A DNA stretch of 31,852 nucleotides from a virus: IMG/VR virus record IMGVR_UViG_3300037508_001776, positions 1-31,852 of that record; one strand, 5' to 3'. The position numbers and the translations under genes are program-made. The notes below the pieces were generated by a model that searched no databases, was not told where the DNA came from, and saw nothing but the letters and a program-made list of their open reading frames with translations. Positions 18,352-25,280 of this stretch are shown piece by piece. The stretch's first letter is position 1; each line of letters starts with the position of its first letter.

Positions 18352-20324
18352 GCTCCATTTACACACTCAGCACCTTGCACTATAATAGGAGTGCACTGGA
18401 TAGAGTAAGGATAAATCTGAGAGCAAACTGCTACAGTAGCTCCAGAAGGAATAGTAACTGAAGAGTTCACACCATTGCAATCCACGTATCGAACTCGGCA
18501 AGGATTACCTTCAGGCGCTGTAATCTGATAGCAGGTACATACCGGGAGTAAACTTGCTGATACAGCATTAGGCGCTGTACAGGTAACAGGATTGAATACT
18601 TGGATTGTTGCTTCAACACAAGTAGGAGGACAACATTGTTGTAAGAAACACTTACACAAGTCTGGATCATAGATAGCTTTCAGGTCAAGAATCTGCTTCT
18701 TGATTATCCAGGTATCAGGATCATGATCGCAGCAAATGGTTATTCCATACCTCTTGGCCACCATCTCGTCATACATCTGTTCAGCAAATTTACAGCTGAT
18801 CTTTTCTGTGTATTCTGGAGGACAGCCTGGAGTATAGTAACCCGGTTTTATCCTTCTAGGATGTAGCTCAAAAGGCGGAGGAGGCGGAGGAAGACATGCG
18901 TTACAATCTTCAACACAGTTTTGGATCTCCCATCCGGATGGTAAAAGAACACCATCCAAGCAAGGACCTATGGCTGTAATGGTGAAACAATAGCAATTTG
19001 TGACACCTTGGGTAGTAATACAGATTTCAACTACCTCACCGGCAAAACCGGCAAGACTAGGATCATTACTGTTGAATGGCGGAATTACTCCTGTACACTC
19101 AACGACGCTGTAGCATTGAGGAGGATTGCAAGATAGGCAATCCGCAAAACCAATAATCTGCGCATCAGAGTCAATAACAGTTGCTCCTTGGCAATCTGGG
19201 GCCAGAGTTACCGTCCAACATGTATTACCATAAAGAGCTGGAATCTGCACAACTTGTCCTACAAAAGGATCTAGAAGTTCCCAATCCAAAAGAAGGGGAG
19301 CAAGCGCTCCAGAACAGTCTGTTAAGACATAGCAAATAGGAGCTCTGAACCAAGTCCATATAGCGTTTATACCATAAGGAGAAGTTTCCGAAAATGTTCC
19401 AGAAGCTGCACCATTGTTGGTAGAAAGAACGTTAGCATTGGTAGAGAAGAAACCGTTCTGATTCTGGTAGAAGTGACCACCAAAGTGATTAGGTCCCCCT
19501 ACTAAAAAGGGTGAAAGAACGGTCCAATTGGCTCCTCCATCGACACTTTTAATTATCATGTCGCTGGCACCAAATCCCCACAACTCGTTATCATTAATCC
19601 AGGTAAGATGTCTACCGTTGCGTACCCAATCAAATACTTCATTGAAGGTATTACCAGCATCTGTAGACTGGAACATTCTTCCTCGGCCGCAGGCAACAAT
19701 TGTTTGTTGATCAGCAGATATATGAATACCTACCATCCCTTGAGCATTTCCGCTAGGACCCACTATGAAGTTTCCTCCATTGAGCACAGTCCAAGTCACC
19801 CCGGCATCATATGTGATCAACACATGTTCTCTGGCACCTACTACTCCTATAAGTGGCGTAATAAAATGCACGCTGAAAAGCGGAGGTAGTTGTGGTGGAC
19901 ATCCCGCGCATTCCTGCAGAGGCGGAACTTGAGTAGATAAGTTGAAGGTTAAACCTCCATCTGTACTTACTGCAAGGTATCCGTTATCCCCTACAACGAA
20001 GATGTTATTGGAGTCGAGTACAAATACTTCCCACCAACGATAAGTGCCACCTACATTTTGGTTTAAACTATAGTTTCCACCGGGAACGTACCATGAGGCA
20101 CCTCCATCGGTAGAGACATAAATACCGTATAGGCCGGCCTGGAAAAAACCATCTCCAACAACGAAAACTTTGTCTCCGTCATTAGGATCCGTTTCCACGT
20201 CGAATAGTGCTCCGGAAAGAGGTAGTGAGTTTGTGACAGGAACATCTACCCAAGGACCAGTAAAGTCATCGAGTCTTCTGACTCCGCCATTATCACCAAC
20301 GGTATATGTCTTAGCTATAGCCAT
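18342..20324 (-). CDS. Beta-propeller (Asp-box/Ycf48-like) adhesin with Cys-rich tail
   Basis: 660 residues; the ATG overlaps the stop of the zinc-ribbon gene by one base. Residues 1-325 hold five Asp-box motifs of the form S-x-D-x-G-x-x-W/F (STDGGASW 71, STDGGLTF 120, TYDAGVTW 171, STDAGNTF 220, SVDGGANW 260), spaced 40-51 residues apart, as in BNR/sialidase-like and Ycf48-like propellers. Sialidase active-site residues are not evident, so binding rather than hydrolysis is the safer guess. Residues 330-455 contain two copies of a Cys module beginning CYVLTDCSG and CYSVVECTG. A PPPPPP linker (479-484) leads to a helical unit and a Cys-rich beta C-terminus with VRYVDCNGVNSSVTIPSG. There is no signal peptide. 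It probably acts at the virion surface in glycan or host recognition. Confidence 0.75.
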   Translation of the reverse strand: MAIAKTYTVGDNGGVRRLDDFTGPWVDVPVTNSLPLSGALFDVETDPNDGDKVFVVGDGFFQAGLYGIYVSTDGGASWYVPGGNYSLNQNVGGTYRWWEVFVLDSNNIFVVGDNGYLAVSTDGGLTFNLSTQVPPLQECAGCPPQLPPLFSVHFITPLIGVVGAREHVLITYDAGVTWTVLNGGNFIVGPSGNAQGMVGIHISADQQTIVACGRGRMFQSTDAGNTFNEVFDWVRNGRHLTWINDNELWGFGASDMIIKSVDGGANWTVLSPFLVGGPNHFGGHFYQNQNGFFSTNANVLSTNNGAASGTFSETSPYGINAIWTWFRAPICYVLTDCSGALAPLLLDWELLDPFVGQVVQIPALYGNTCWTVTLAPDCQGATVIDSDAQIIGFADCLSCNPPQCYSVVECTGVIPPFNSNDPSLAGFAGEVVEICITTQGVTNCYCFTITAIGPCLDGVLLPSGWEIQNCVEDCNACLPPPPPPFELHPRRIKPGYYTPGCPPEYTEKISCKFAEQMYDEMVAKRYGITICCDHDPDTWIIKKQILDLKAIYDPDLCKCFLQQCCPPTCVEATIQVFNPVTCTAPNAVSASLLPVCTCYQITAPEGNPCRVRYVDCNGVNSSVTIPSGATVAVCSQIYPYSIQCTPIIVQGAECVNGACP

Positions 20325-20539
20325 TAAGGTAAGCGATTATGAGGTGGAATATATTTCACGGAAACATTGCTGGGAGCTACCTGTTGTTTTGGAGCTTGAA
20401 CCGGCGTAGTAGATGGTGCAGTTTTACCAATCTTGGCCTCATAAGAAGCAAGACAGTTTGAGCAAACGGTTTTACCATCTGAGGCTCTGCGAGATTGACA
20501 CCCGCAAGATAATGTAGCATTACAATTAGGACAAGTCAT
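20324..20539 (-). CDS. Small zinc-ribbon protein
   Basis: 71 residues. The N-terminus has CPNC (3-6), CGC (12-14) and CSNC (26-29), a two-knuckle zinc-ribbon arrangement, followed by a Pro/Gln/Thr/Val-rich flexible tail ending VKYIPPHNRLP. The start ATG 20539 has a leader with two ACCAACA repeats, and its stop overlaps the propeller ATG (TAATG), which strongly supports it as a real gene. Its function is unknown. Zinc ribbons in phage structural clusters may be small assembly factors or virion parts, and coupling to the propeller gene hints at a role in making or mounting that adhesin. Confidence 0.7.
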   Translation of the reverse strand: MTCPNCNATLSCGCQSRRASDGKTVCSNCLASYEAKIGKTAPSTTPVQAPKQQVAPSNVSVKYIPPHNRLP

Positions 20540-20540
20540 A

Positions 20541-20556
20541 TGTTGGTTTGTTGGTT
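20541..20556 (-). promoter_or_regulatory. AACCAACA-type translation leader
   Basis: The minus strand reads AACCAACAAACCAACA just before ATATG of the zinc-ribbon gene: two near-identical ACCAACA units and no Shine-Dalgarno sequence. Similar leaders precede the scaffold, 338-residue and 58-residue genes. Confidence 0.4.
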
Positions 20557-20557
20557 A

Positions 20558-21109
20558 CTAGCATGATTTACAAGTCATCTTATCAAGGAGCTTTACTGCA
20601 TAGTTAAAGAGCTCCATACCTTTTTGAGGCTGGTGACAAAACTCAACCTGCGCCTTTGCAGCATCAAGATACATACGAATCATGTTCAGCTGCTTAAGCT
20701 TTTCTTTTTTCTCAGCTGGAGGATCGCATGCAGCTACATCCAAATCACAAAGAATATTGTAATATCTCCACATAGCCTTAGTCATGCGAAGATGATTATA
20801 CTCTACGTAAACGAGATCATTTGGTGATACACTGTATTTGATGATGTATATTCCATCCGGAAGATCACTGAAGACAGTACCACACTGAGCAGTCTGAATC
20901 TCTAGATCACATGCTGTCAAATTTACGATGAATCCCGGTTGGATAATTGATTCATCAAAAGTCACGGGTCGGTTAAAGCCTGGTAAAGTGACCTGAAGAA
21001 CAGGACACGCAACTTGCACCTGACCGTTGTAAACGCTTGTGTCTACAATACGGAGGATACACTTATTCATTGTATCCGGTGCTTCAAGACTTAAGGAGTG
21101 TTGTGCCAT
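20558..21109 (-). CDS. Cys-containing structural protein of unknown role
   Basis: 183 residues, beginning MAQHSLSLEAPDTMNKCILR and ending in TCKSC with a TAG stop, the only TAG among the genes here. The first half is beta-rich with regular cysteines (VQVACPVLQVTLPG, VNLTACDLEIQTAQC), and DGIYIIKYSVSPNDLVYVEY looks like a beta-sandwich edge. The second half is helical (KKEKLKQLNMIRMYLDAAKA). A beta domain plus helical tail fits a fibre-mounting or connector subunit. It is first in the adhesin cluster, just after an intrinsic terminator. The T-rich sequence at 21130-21142 (minus TTTTTTGTTTATT) could double as a poor promoter copy. I do not recognise the family. Confidence 0.6.
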   Translation of the reverse strand: MAQHSLSLEAPDTMNKCILRIVDTSVYNGQVQVACPVLQVTLPGFNRPVTFDESIIQPGFIVNLTACDLEIQTAQCGTVFSDLPDGIYIIKYSVSPNDLVYVEYNHLRMTKAMWRYYNILCDLDVAACDPPAEKKEKLKQLNMIRMYLDAAKAQVEFCHQPQKGMELFNYAVKLLDKMTCKSC

Positions 21110-21136
21110 TATTATCTATTGTAGACGTTAATAAAC

Positions 21137-21172
21137 AAAAAAGGGAGAGGAGAGATAAACTCTCACTCTCCC
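21137..21172 (-). terminator. Intrinsic terminator after the 443-residue structural gene
   Basis: On the minus strand GGGAGAGTGAGAG, loop TTTAT and CTCTCCTCTCCC form a 12-bp stem with one bulged T, directly followed by six Ts. It lies 24 bases after the stop at 21196. This is the clearest Rho-independent terminator in the window and isolates the 443-residue gene as its own unit. Confidence 0.88.
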
Positions 21173-21195
21173 GTATTTTTGAGGTAAGATGCTCC

Positions 21196-22527
21196 TTAGA
21201 TAGGAACTACGTTACATGGTGTGCAATCATACACATCCAATGTCACACAGTTCGCACAGTTTCCGAGCCATGTTGTAAGGAATGTCTCAAGAGCAGCGTT
21301 ACGGCCGGTTGAGATAATCTCCAACATGTACTGGTCGTTATCGAACACACCTGTTGGGTTGTTCAAACGAGGAACATTGTGAAGGATGAAGTAACGAGTG
21401 TAAAGCGCGTTACGGTTTACAGAGTTCAAGATCTGGTCACCTTGGGTGATTTCACGGATACGAATATCAGTCGCGAAGAAGTTTTGCAGGTAAGACTCAG
21501 AAAGAATCAAGTCGCGAACAACTTGCTCTCCGAAGCCCATTCCCTGAAGACCGCGACACTCTTGGTATACGCAAAGACCTTCGAACACGCAAGGATCTCC
21601 GTTGTAATCTACAAGAGATGCGTAGATCAACACTGGCTCTTTTTCGAAGAAGTCAGTCAGTTGGAAAGAGCAGTTTCCAAACTTTGTTTCTACGTAAGCT
21701 CCGAAAAGACGAAGACCAGCACATGCATTTGCAGTGTGTCCTGGAGACACATATGCACTCCACCATTGTGCAGGTGTAATAGCGTTACCTTGTGGGTCAA
21801 CAGTACTGTTTGGTGGGAACCATGCTGTTCCAGCTTCGTCATAAACGATTGGGAACAAGAATGGAGTCAAGTACTGGTTTTCAACGATAGCTTGAGCCCA
21901 CTGGATCATTACTAAAGTTGAATCAACCGGTGTAGGTGTAGGACCTGTACAGCATCCGGTGTACGCCATCACAGTCTGGTAAGCCTGGTGATTCAGGTAA
22001 CGCAGAGCTGGAGATCCCTTCACGTCAATGCGAAGGTAGTAAGTCTCGTCACAAAGGAACTCTTTGCAGCAAAGAGGATCTGCTGGAGAAAGAGTTTGAG
22101 TGTACGGAGTGTTTCCGATAGAAGTCACAGACTGCTGAGGAGCACACTCTTCCACTACGTACGCCTTACTGATGTACTTAGGGTTGATGATTTTCGACTT
22201 GTTGGACTCTTTGTAGCCACCGTGGAAAGGTCCGATCTTGTCATTTGCCAACAGGGAACCTGAAGCAAGAACAAGAGGGCAACAAGCATTGTTTGACGCG
22301 AAGGTCAAATCAACAGACTGATACGTCTTAGGATCAAAGAATCCATAGGATCCTGGTCCATAAATCGTGTTGGCCGCACCAACAGTGTTACCAAGTGCAG
22401 AAGATGGAATCCCTGCTACTGTGATAAAACCATTAGTCATGTTGACGTTTGGGTTTTGACCGGCCCCAGCTCCGGTTACCTGCGTTCCTAAGAAGCGCTT
22501 GGTAAAGGCATGATTAAAATACGCCAT
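21196..22527 (-). CDS. Probable abundant virion protein (auxiliary capsid or similar)
   Basis: 443 residues, starting MAYFNHAFTKRFLGTQVTGA. It is single-copy, with its own sigma70-like promoter upstream and a strong terminator downstream. Its 13-base pre-start leader is identical to that of the major capsid gene, all signs of a protein made in large amounts. Composition is beta-rich with many Tyr, Asn, Gly and Cys (CCPLVLASG, CCKEFLCDETYY, CCTGPTPTP, and three Cys near the C-terminus), and there is no signal peptide or enzyme motif. Candidates are an auxiliary capsid protein, a capsid decoration/head-fibre base or a major tail component. It sits after head genes and before the adhesin cluster, so I favour head decoration. 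The gene is certain; the role is inferred from expression signals. Confidence 0.65.
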   Translation of the reverse strand: MAYFNHAFTKRFLGTQVTGAGAGQNPNVNMTNGFITVAGIPSSALGNTVGAANTIYGPGSYGFFDPKTYQSVDLTFASNNACCPLVLASGSLLANDKIGPFHGGYKESNKSKIINPKYISKAYVVEECAPQQSVTSIGNTPYTQTLSPADPLCCKEFLCDETYYLRIDVKGSPALRYLNHQAYQTVMAYTGCCTGPTPTPVDSTLVMIQWAQAIVENQYLTPFLFPIVYDEAGTAWFPPNSTVDPQGNAITPAQWWSAYVSPGHTANACAGLRLFGAYVETKFGNCSFQLTDFFEKEPVLIYASLVDYNGDPCVFEGLCVYQECRGLQGMGFGEQVVRDLILSESYLQNFFATDIRIREITQGDQILNSVNRNALYTRYFILHNVPRLNNPTGVFDNDQYMLEIISTGRNAALETFLTTWLGNCANCVTLDVYDCTPCNVVPI

Positions 22528-22537
22528 GTGTGATTAG
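22525..22537 (-). promoter_or_regulatory. 13-base leader shared with the capsid gene
   Basis: The minus strand reads CTAATCACACATG, ending in the start codon. The same 13 bases occur at the major capsid start (27007-27019) and at none of the other accepted starts. There is no Shine-Dalgarno sequence. It is probably a translation enhancer for highly expressed virion genes. Confidence 0.5.
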
Positions 22538-22561
22538 GTTTTAAGGTTACAAACAAACTAC

Positions 22562-22593
22562 TATAATATAGCAAAATCTTGTCACTTGTGCAA
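22562..22593 (-). promoter_or_regulatory. Promoter-like element (phage motif, copy 2)
   Basis: The minus strand has TTGCAC (22593-22588), a 17-base spacer and TATATT (22570-22565) within GATTTTGCTATATTATAG. It fits both a sigma70-type promoter and the recurring phage motif. It lies between the ferritin stop and the 443-residue gene, with a small TCTTG/CAAGA hairpin overlapping the spacer. Confidence 0.65.
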
Positions 22594-22609
22594 GACCCTG
22601 CAGATTTTT

Positions 22610-23143
22610 TTACAATCCTTCTCCCATCTCGTTATCAAGTAAGCGTAAAGCCAACGGATCAGATCCGAAAGTCATAAGCTTATCGAGCCAAGTTTGGGTT
22701 TTGTCATGCTCCTCTACCTGTTCTTTCAGGTAAGAAAGAGCTAATTCATACAACATGTGATCTGCTTGCTTGAAAGCGTCAGCTGCCAAAGCTTTTATCT
22801 GCTTGGTAACAATGATCTCATGCTCAAAGCTGTCTTTGATAATTTCAGCCAAGCATCCTGGAAATTCTGTCTTCGGCTTCTGTAACATAGGGGTTGCCGG
22901 TGTTACACCCATAGCCAGAAGATAATTACGGGCCCAGTCAGCATGAGCCATTTCCTCGTCAGAATATTTTTTCCACAACTTAGCAGCACCGGTATAACCC
23001 TCATTATTCAGGCACATAGACATTGCCAAGTATAAACGAGCAGAAGCTTCCTCTTGCTCTATTCGAAAGTTGAGAAGTTTCTCACTCGCCTCGCTTAAAA
23101 GCGGGTTACGAGATTTACGTACAGGGCGCTTTAGTGCTTCCAT
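22610..23143 (-). CDS. Ferritin (ferroxidase-competent, 24-mer type)
   Basis: 177 residues. The ATG overlaps the previous stop by one base (TAATG). It is a four-helix ferritin aligning over its length with bacterial FtnA-type proteins (about 165 residues), with a basic N-terminal extension (MEALKRPVRKSRNP). Ferroxidase ligands are all present: E31 (RIEQEEASARLY), E64 and H67 (DEEMAH), E109 (SFEHE), Q142 (LKEQVEEH), plus site-C acids E63, E141 and E145. It should oxidise Fe(II) with oxygen or peroxide and could store Fe(III) in a protein shell. No heme-ligand Met typical of bacterioferritin is apparent. Its place inside the virion operon, between a connector-like gene and an abundant structural gene, is unusual; it could be co-expressed late for iron or peroxide control, or be carried in the particle. 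The family call is very secure; the purpose is open. Confidence 0.93.
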   Translation of the reverse strand: MEALKRPVRKSRNPLLSEASEKLLNFRIEQEEASARLYLAMSMCLNNEGYTGAAKLWKKYSDEEMAHADWARNYLLAMGVTPATPMLQKPKTEFPGCLAEIIKDSFEHEIIVTKQIKALAADAFKQADHMLYELALSYLKEQVEEHDKTQTWLDKLMTFGSDPLALRLLDNEMGEGL

Positions 23144-23847
23144 TAGTTATTCTGTTCTACAGATTGAGATGCTCTTTGCATCTGGTTCAACGATTCGATA
23201 TCTCCGGCGATAATCTTAACGGCTTCATCGATGAATACCTCTACCATGTCGTCTTTAAACTCACATGGAATATCTACAGTACTTGTCTGTTGAGTATAAG
23301 GATCCACGCAATTTAGCATCTGGATTCTCACTGGTTGACGGTAATAGTACAACTCAGTATTCGCTACCGCAAATTTACCATCAGTATAGATGCGGATCTT
23401 GTTATCAATGAGTGTACAAAAAGTCTCTCCCCATTCGTAACTAGGCTGCTTGTTCTTATCTCGAAGTAACTCATCTACGTTTGCTTCTTCGGCGAGGTAG
23501 ATGATTATTCGGCGAGGCTTATCGCAGCAAGGATTTACAGCTTGAGCTGAGATCCTTTTCCACTCCATGTAATCTCCGGGAAGAGCAGGAGATTCATAAA
23601 AGAGTTGACGATCTGTCATCACTAAAGGAAGAGGCTTCAGTAGTCTCTGAAGATCATCAATCCTTCTTTTAGATTGTTCGTCTCCCTCTTGCTTAATGTT
23701 AGTACCATGAAGGTTTCTACGACACCACTCTACTTGGCCTTTGTTAAAAGCCTCAACAACTTGCCAGCATTCGATATTATCATAATCGTTGCTGGCAAGT
23801 TTGTTAAGACGTTGCTTAACCTTTAGGAATATGGTGTTGTTATCCAT
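23143..23847 (-). CDS. Head-tail connector-like structural protein
   Basis: 234 residues, beginning MDNNTIFLKVKQRLNKLASN. The N-terminal half is helical (ECWQVVEAFNKGQVEWCRRN), followed by PALPGDYMEWKRISAQAV, a 'LP.DY' turn leading into beta strands that is characteristic of head-tail adaptor proteins and similar to LPDDF in the 353-residue ring protein. A beta region with Tyr-rich strands and a C-terminal helix (MVEVFIDEAVKIIAGDI) complete it. It overlaps ferritin by one base and begins 8 bases after the 58-residue gene. A connector or ring role is likely from the motif and from its place behind the capsid genes. The exact ring is not determined. Confidence 0.65.
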   Translation of the reverse strand: MDNNTIFLKVKQRLNKLASNDYDNIECWQVVEAFNKGQVEWCRRNLHGTNIKQEGDEQSKRRIDDLQRLLKPLPLVMTDRQLFYESPALPGDYMEWKRISAQAVNPCCDKPRRIIIYLAEEANVDELLRDKNKQPSYEWGETFCTLIDNKIRIYTDGKFAVANTELYYYRQPVRIQMLNCVDPYTQQTSTVDIPCEFKDDMVEVFIDEAVKIIAGDIESLNQMQRASQSVEQNN

Positions 23848-23855
23848 CCTTCAGA

Positions 23856-24032
23856 TTACTTTTTCTTGGTAGATCCGCCTTTTTTGTAAGACACTGGAGC
23901 AGCAGATCCTCCAGTTTTACGTTTTCCCATAGAAGCTGCAGCGCGTTTTTCGTCCGCACGAGTTTCTGTTTTTGTTGTGGATTTTGAGGCAGGTTTTTCA
24001 CCGCCCATGGCCATCTTCTTTTTTGTTCCCAT
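23856..24032 (-). CDS. Tiny basic Gly-Gly protein (58 residues)
   Basis: 58 residues from ATG 24032 to TAA 23856, beginning MGTKKKMAMGGEKPASKSTT and ending YKKGGSTKKK. It has 14 Lys and 3 Arg against few acids, no hydrophobic core and no cysteines, so it is probably disordered and may bind nucleic acid or the capsid interior. Support for coding: it fills the gap between two neighbours in the same orientation, its leader contains AAACCAACATATC like other starts here, and its MAMGG and KKGG motifs recur in the 821-residue cargo protein. A longer overlapping frame across 23840-24079 has no such support. Possible roles are internal head protein, scaffold partner or minor decoration. No family recognised. 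Confidence 0.65.
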   Translation of the reverse strand: MGTKKKMAMGGEKPASKSTTKTETRADEKRAAASMGKRKTGGSAAPVSYKKGGSTKKK

Positions 24033-24051
24033 GATATGTTGGTTTTAGTGG

Positions 24052-24216
24052 TTACTTGTTTTTCTTTGGCACATCGCAAGCAGCTTTGTTTAAGCCACCG
24101 GTGTAGCGCGTTGGATTTTGTACAACTTCAGGAGCTTTGTTCATTCCTCCTTTGTAGCGTGTCGGGTTTTGTACAACCTCTGGACACTTATTGCTGTTCT
24201 TCATATTTCCAGCCAT
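24052..24216 (-). CDS. Tiny tandem-repeat protein (54 residues)
   Basis: 54 residues from ATG 24216 to TAA 24052, beginning MAGNMKNSNKCPEVVQ. It is made almost wholly of two adjacent 17-residue units, PEVVQNPTRYKGGMNKA and PEVVQNPTRYTGGLNKA, with a short KKNK end. The DNA of the two units differs at several positions while the protein is kept, mostly by synonymous changes, which is good evidence for selection on the protein. The gene lies 16 bases after the 338-residue gene and 19 bases before the next tiny gene, with the same orientation. The xRYxGG pattern echoes GG motifs in the 58-residue and cargo proteins. A small structural or capsid-binding repeat is possible. Function unknown. Confidence 0.7.
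   Translation of the reverse strand: MAGNMKNSNKCPEVVQNPTRYKGGMNKAPEVVQNPTRYTGGLNKAACDVPKKNK
24082..24183 (-). repeat. Tandem 51-base coding repeat, two units
   Basis: Units at 24183-24133 and 24132-24082 each encode 17 residues that differ at only two positions (K/T and M/L). They make up nearly two thirds of the 54-residue gene. Confidence 0.8.
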
Positions 24217-24232
24217 GGTATCGTGTTTTATG

Positions 24233-25249
24233 TTATTTCTTCCAGTAGGCCTCTACTACACTTAAGAGTTCTGCAAGAACCTTATCATTCATAGGATTCT
24301 TCAGGTACTCCAAGCATTCGTGTGAATTGCGACCCATCATACTCATGGTATTCATGTGATAAATCATACCATCAGATTTAGGAGCAATCAACTTGTAGAA
24401 GCTTGCATCTCGGATAAGAGCTTTCAGCTTTAAAGTCTCGATGTCAAGTTCCGCAGCTGCCAAGAATTGTTCGGCCGCTCTACGCAAGTTTTTCTCAACA
24501 CCTTCTCCTGTGATGAATCGATCCATGTTGTCATAGATCACATCATTTGGAGTAGACTTCTTGTACTGAACGCTGTTTCCATCAACCACCTTAGCCACAT
24601 ACATAAGCTTGTTCTGATTGTTCTTGAACATCTTCTCAAGTTCTGAAAGGGCCTTGTTGCGAAGTTTCTTAACTTCAGTCTTGGTAGCCACAGTATGGAT
24701 ATCCTTATCCAGGTAAAACTTAGGAGCAACAGCTCTGCTTCGGGCATCCTCGTAGCTTTTAGCTACAATTGAAAATCCTCCAGCTTCGATAGCGCACACC
24801 TTGATCATATCCCAAGGGTTATGTTCCGGATCAAGAGGAACCGGTTGATTACCGCAGCGGATTGTAATCTTCTCCCAGAAATCATAGTTATCTGGACGAA
24901 GCAGCTTCACCTTATTCCAGAAATCCGGATCCTTAGGATCAAGGATATTGGCATTAAGCTCAGCCTCAAGTTGGGCAACCTTTCTGTTTATCTCGTTGAT
25001 ACGAGCTTCACGTTCTTCCTGAGGAAGGACTTTCACATCAGGAGCGAAAGGATTCAATCCGGTGATGTAGCGCTTAGTACCATTCATCTCGATACAGGCG
25101 AGTTGTTCCTCATGAAAAACTCCTTCGTAAACTACCATCTGGTAATTCTGAAGGCCTAGGTTTTCCACATTCGGGTCAAAGAACGGTCTAATTGCGATCT
25201 TCCCTTGGTCTGAGACCGTAGGAACTTCTGTCATAGTAATCTTACTCAT
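24233..25249 (-). CDS. Conserved-type morphogenesis protein of unknown role
   Basis: 338 residues, starting MSKITMTEVPTVSDQGKIAI. It contains a helical, charged stretch near residues 80-100 (EEREARINEINRKVAQLEAE), which looks like a coiled coil. A mixed alpha/beta centre (DNYDFWEKITIRCGNQPVPL) follows, then a long basic helical region near residues 190-215 and an acidic, helix-rich C-terminus. There is no signal peptide or recognisable catalytic motif. It follows the capsid gene after a hairpin and tRNA-like element, and its leader carries two ACCAAC units. Similarly sized proteins lie just after the capsid gene in crAss-like genomes as far as I recall. It may be an internal head or assembly protein. 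Real gene with high confidence; function not assigned. Confidence 0.62.
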   Translation of the reverse strand: MSKITMTEVPTVSDQGKIAIRPFFDPNVENLGLQNYQMVVYEGVFHEEQLACIEMNGTKRYITGLNPFAPDVKVLPQEEREARINEINRKVAQLEAELNANILDPKDPDFWNKVKLLRPDNYDFWEKITIRCGNQPVPLDPEHNPWDMIKVCAIEAGGFSIVAKSYEDARSRAVAPKFYLDKDIHTVATKTEVKKLRNKALSELEKMFKNNQNKLMYVAKVVDGNSVQYKKSTPNDVIYDNMDRFITGEGVEKNLRRAAEQFLAAAELDIETLKLKALIRDASFYKLIAPKSDGMIYHMNTMSMMGRNSHECLEYLKNPMNDKVLAELLSVVEAYWKK

Positions 25250-25271
25250 ACGTTGGTTTTGTTGGTTTGTG
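25250..25271 (-). promoter_or_regulatory. AACCAACA-type translation leader
   Basis: The minus strand before ATG 25249 reads CACAAACCAACAAAACCAACGT, two AACCAAC units and no Shine-Dalgarno sequence. It matches the leaders of the scaffold and zinc-ribbon genes. Confidence 0.4.
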
Positions 25272-25280
25272 TGACATTGC

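Noticed and set aside
18342-20324. Active sialidase
   Set aside because: Asp boxes alone do not show activity; no arginine triad or catalytic Tyr/Glu pair could be identified.
20558-21109. TAG recoding to Gln, as in some crAss-like phages
   Set aside because: The 183-residue gene ends at TAG, and all other genes read through full length with the standard code.
23840-24079. 79-residue minus-strand frame
   Set aside because: It overlaps both tiny genes out of frame, its composition is arbitrary, and the 58-residue gene in the other frame has a proper leader and motifs.
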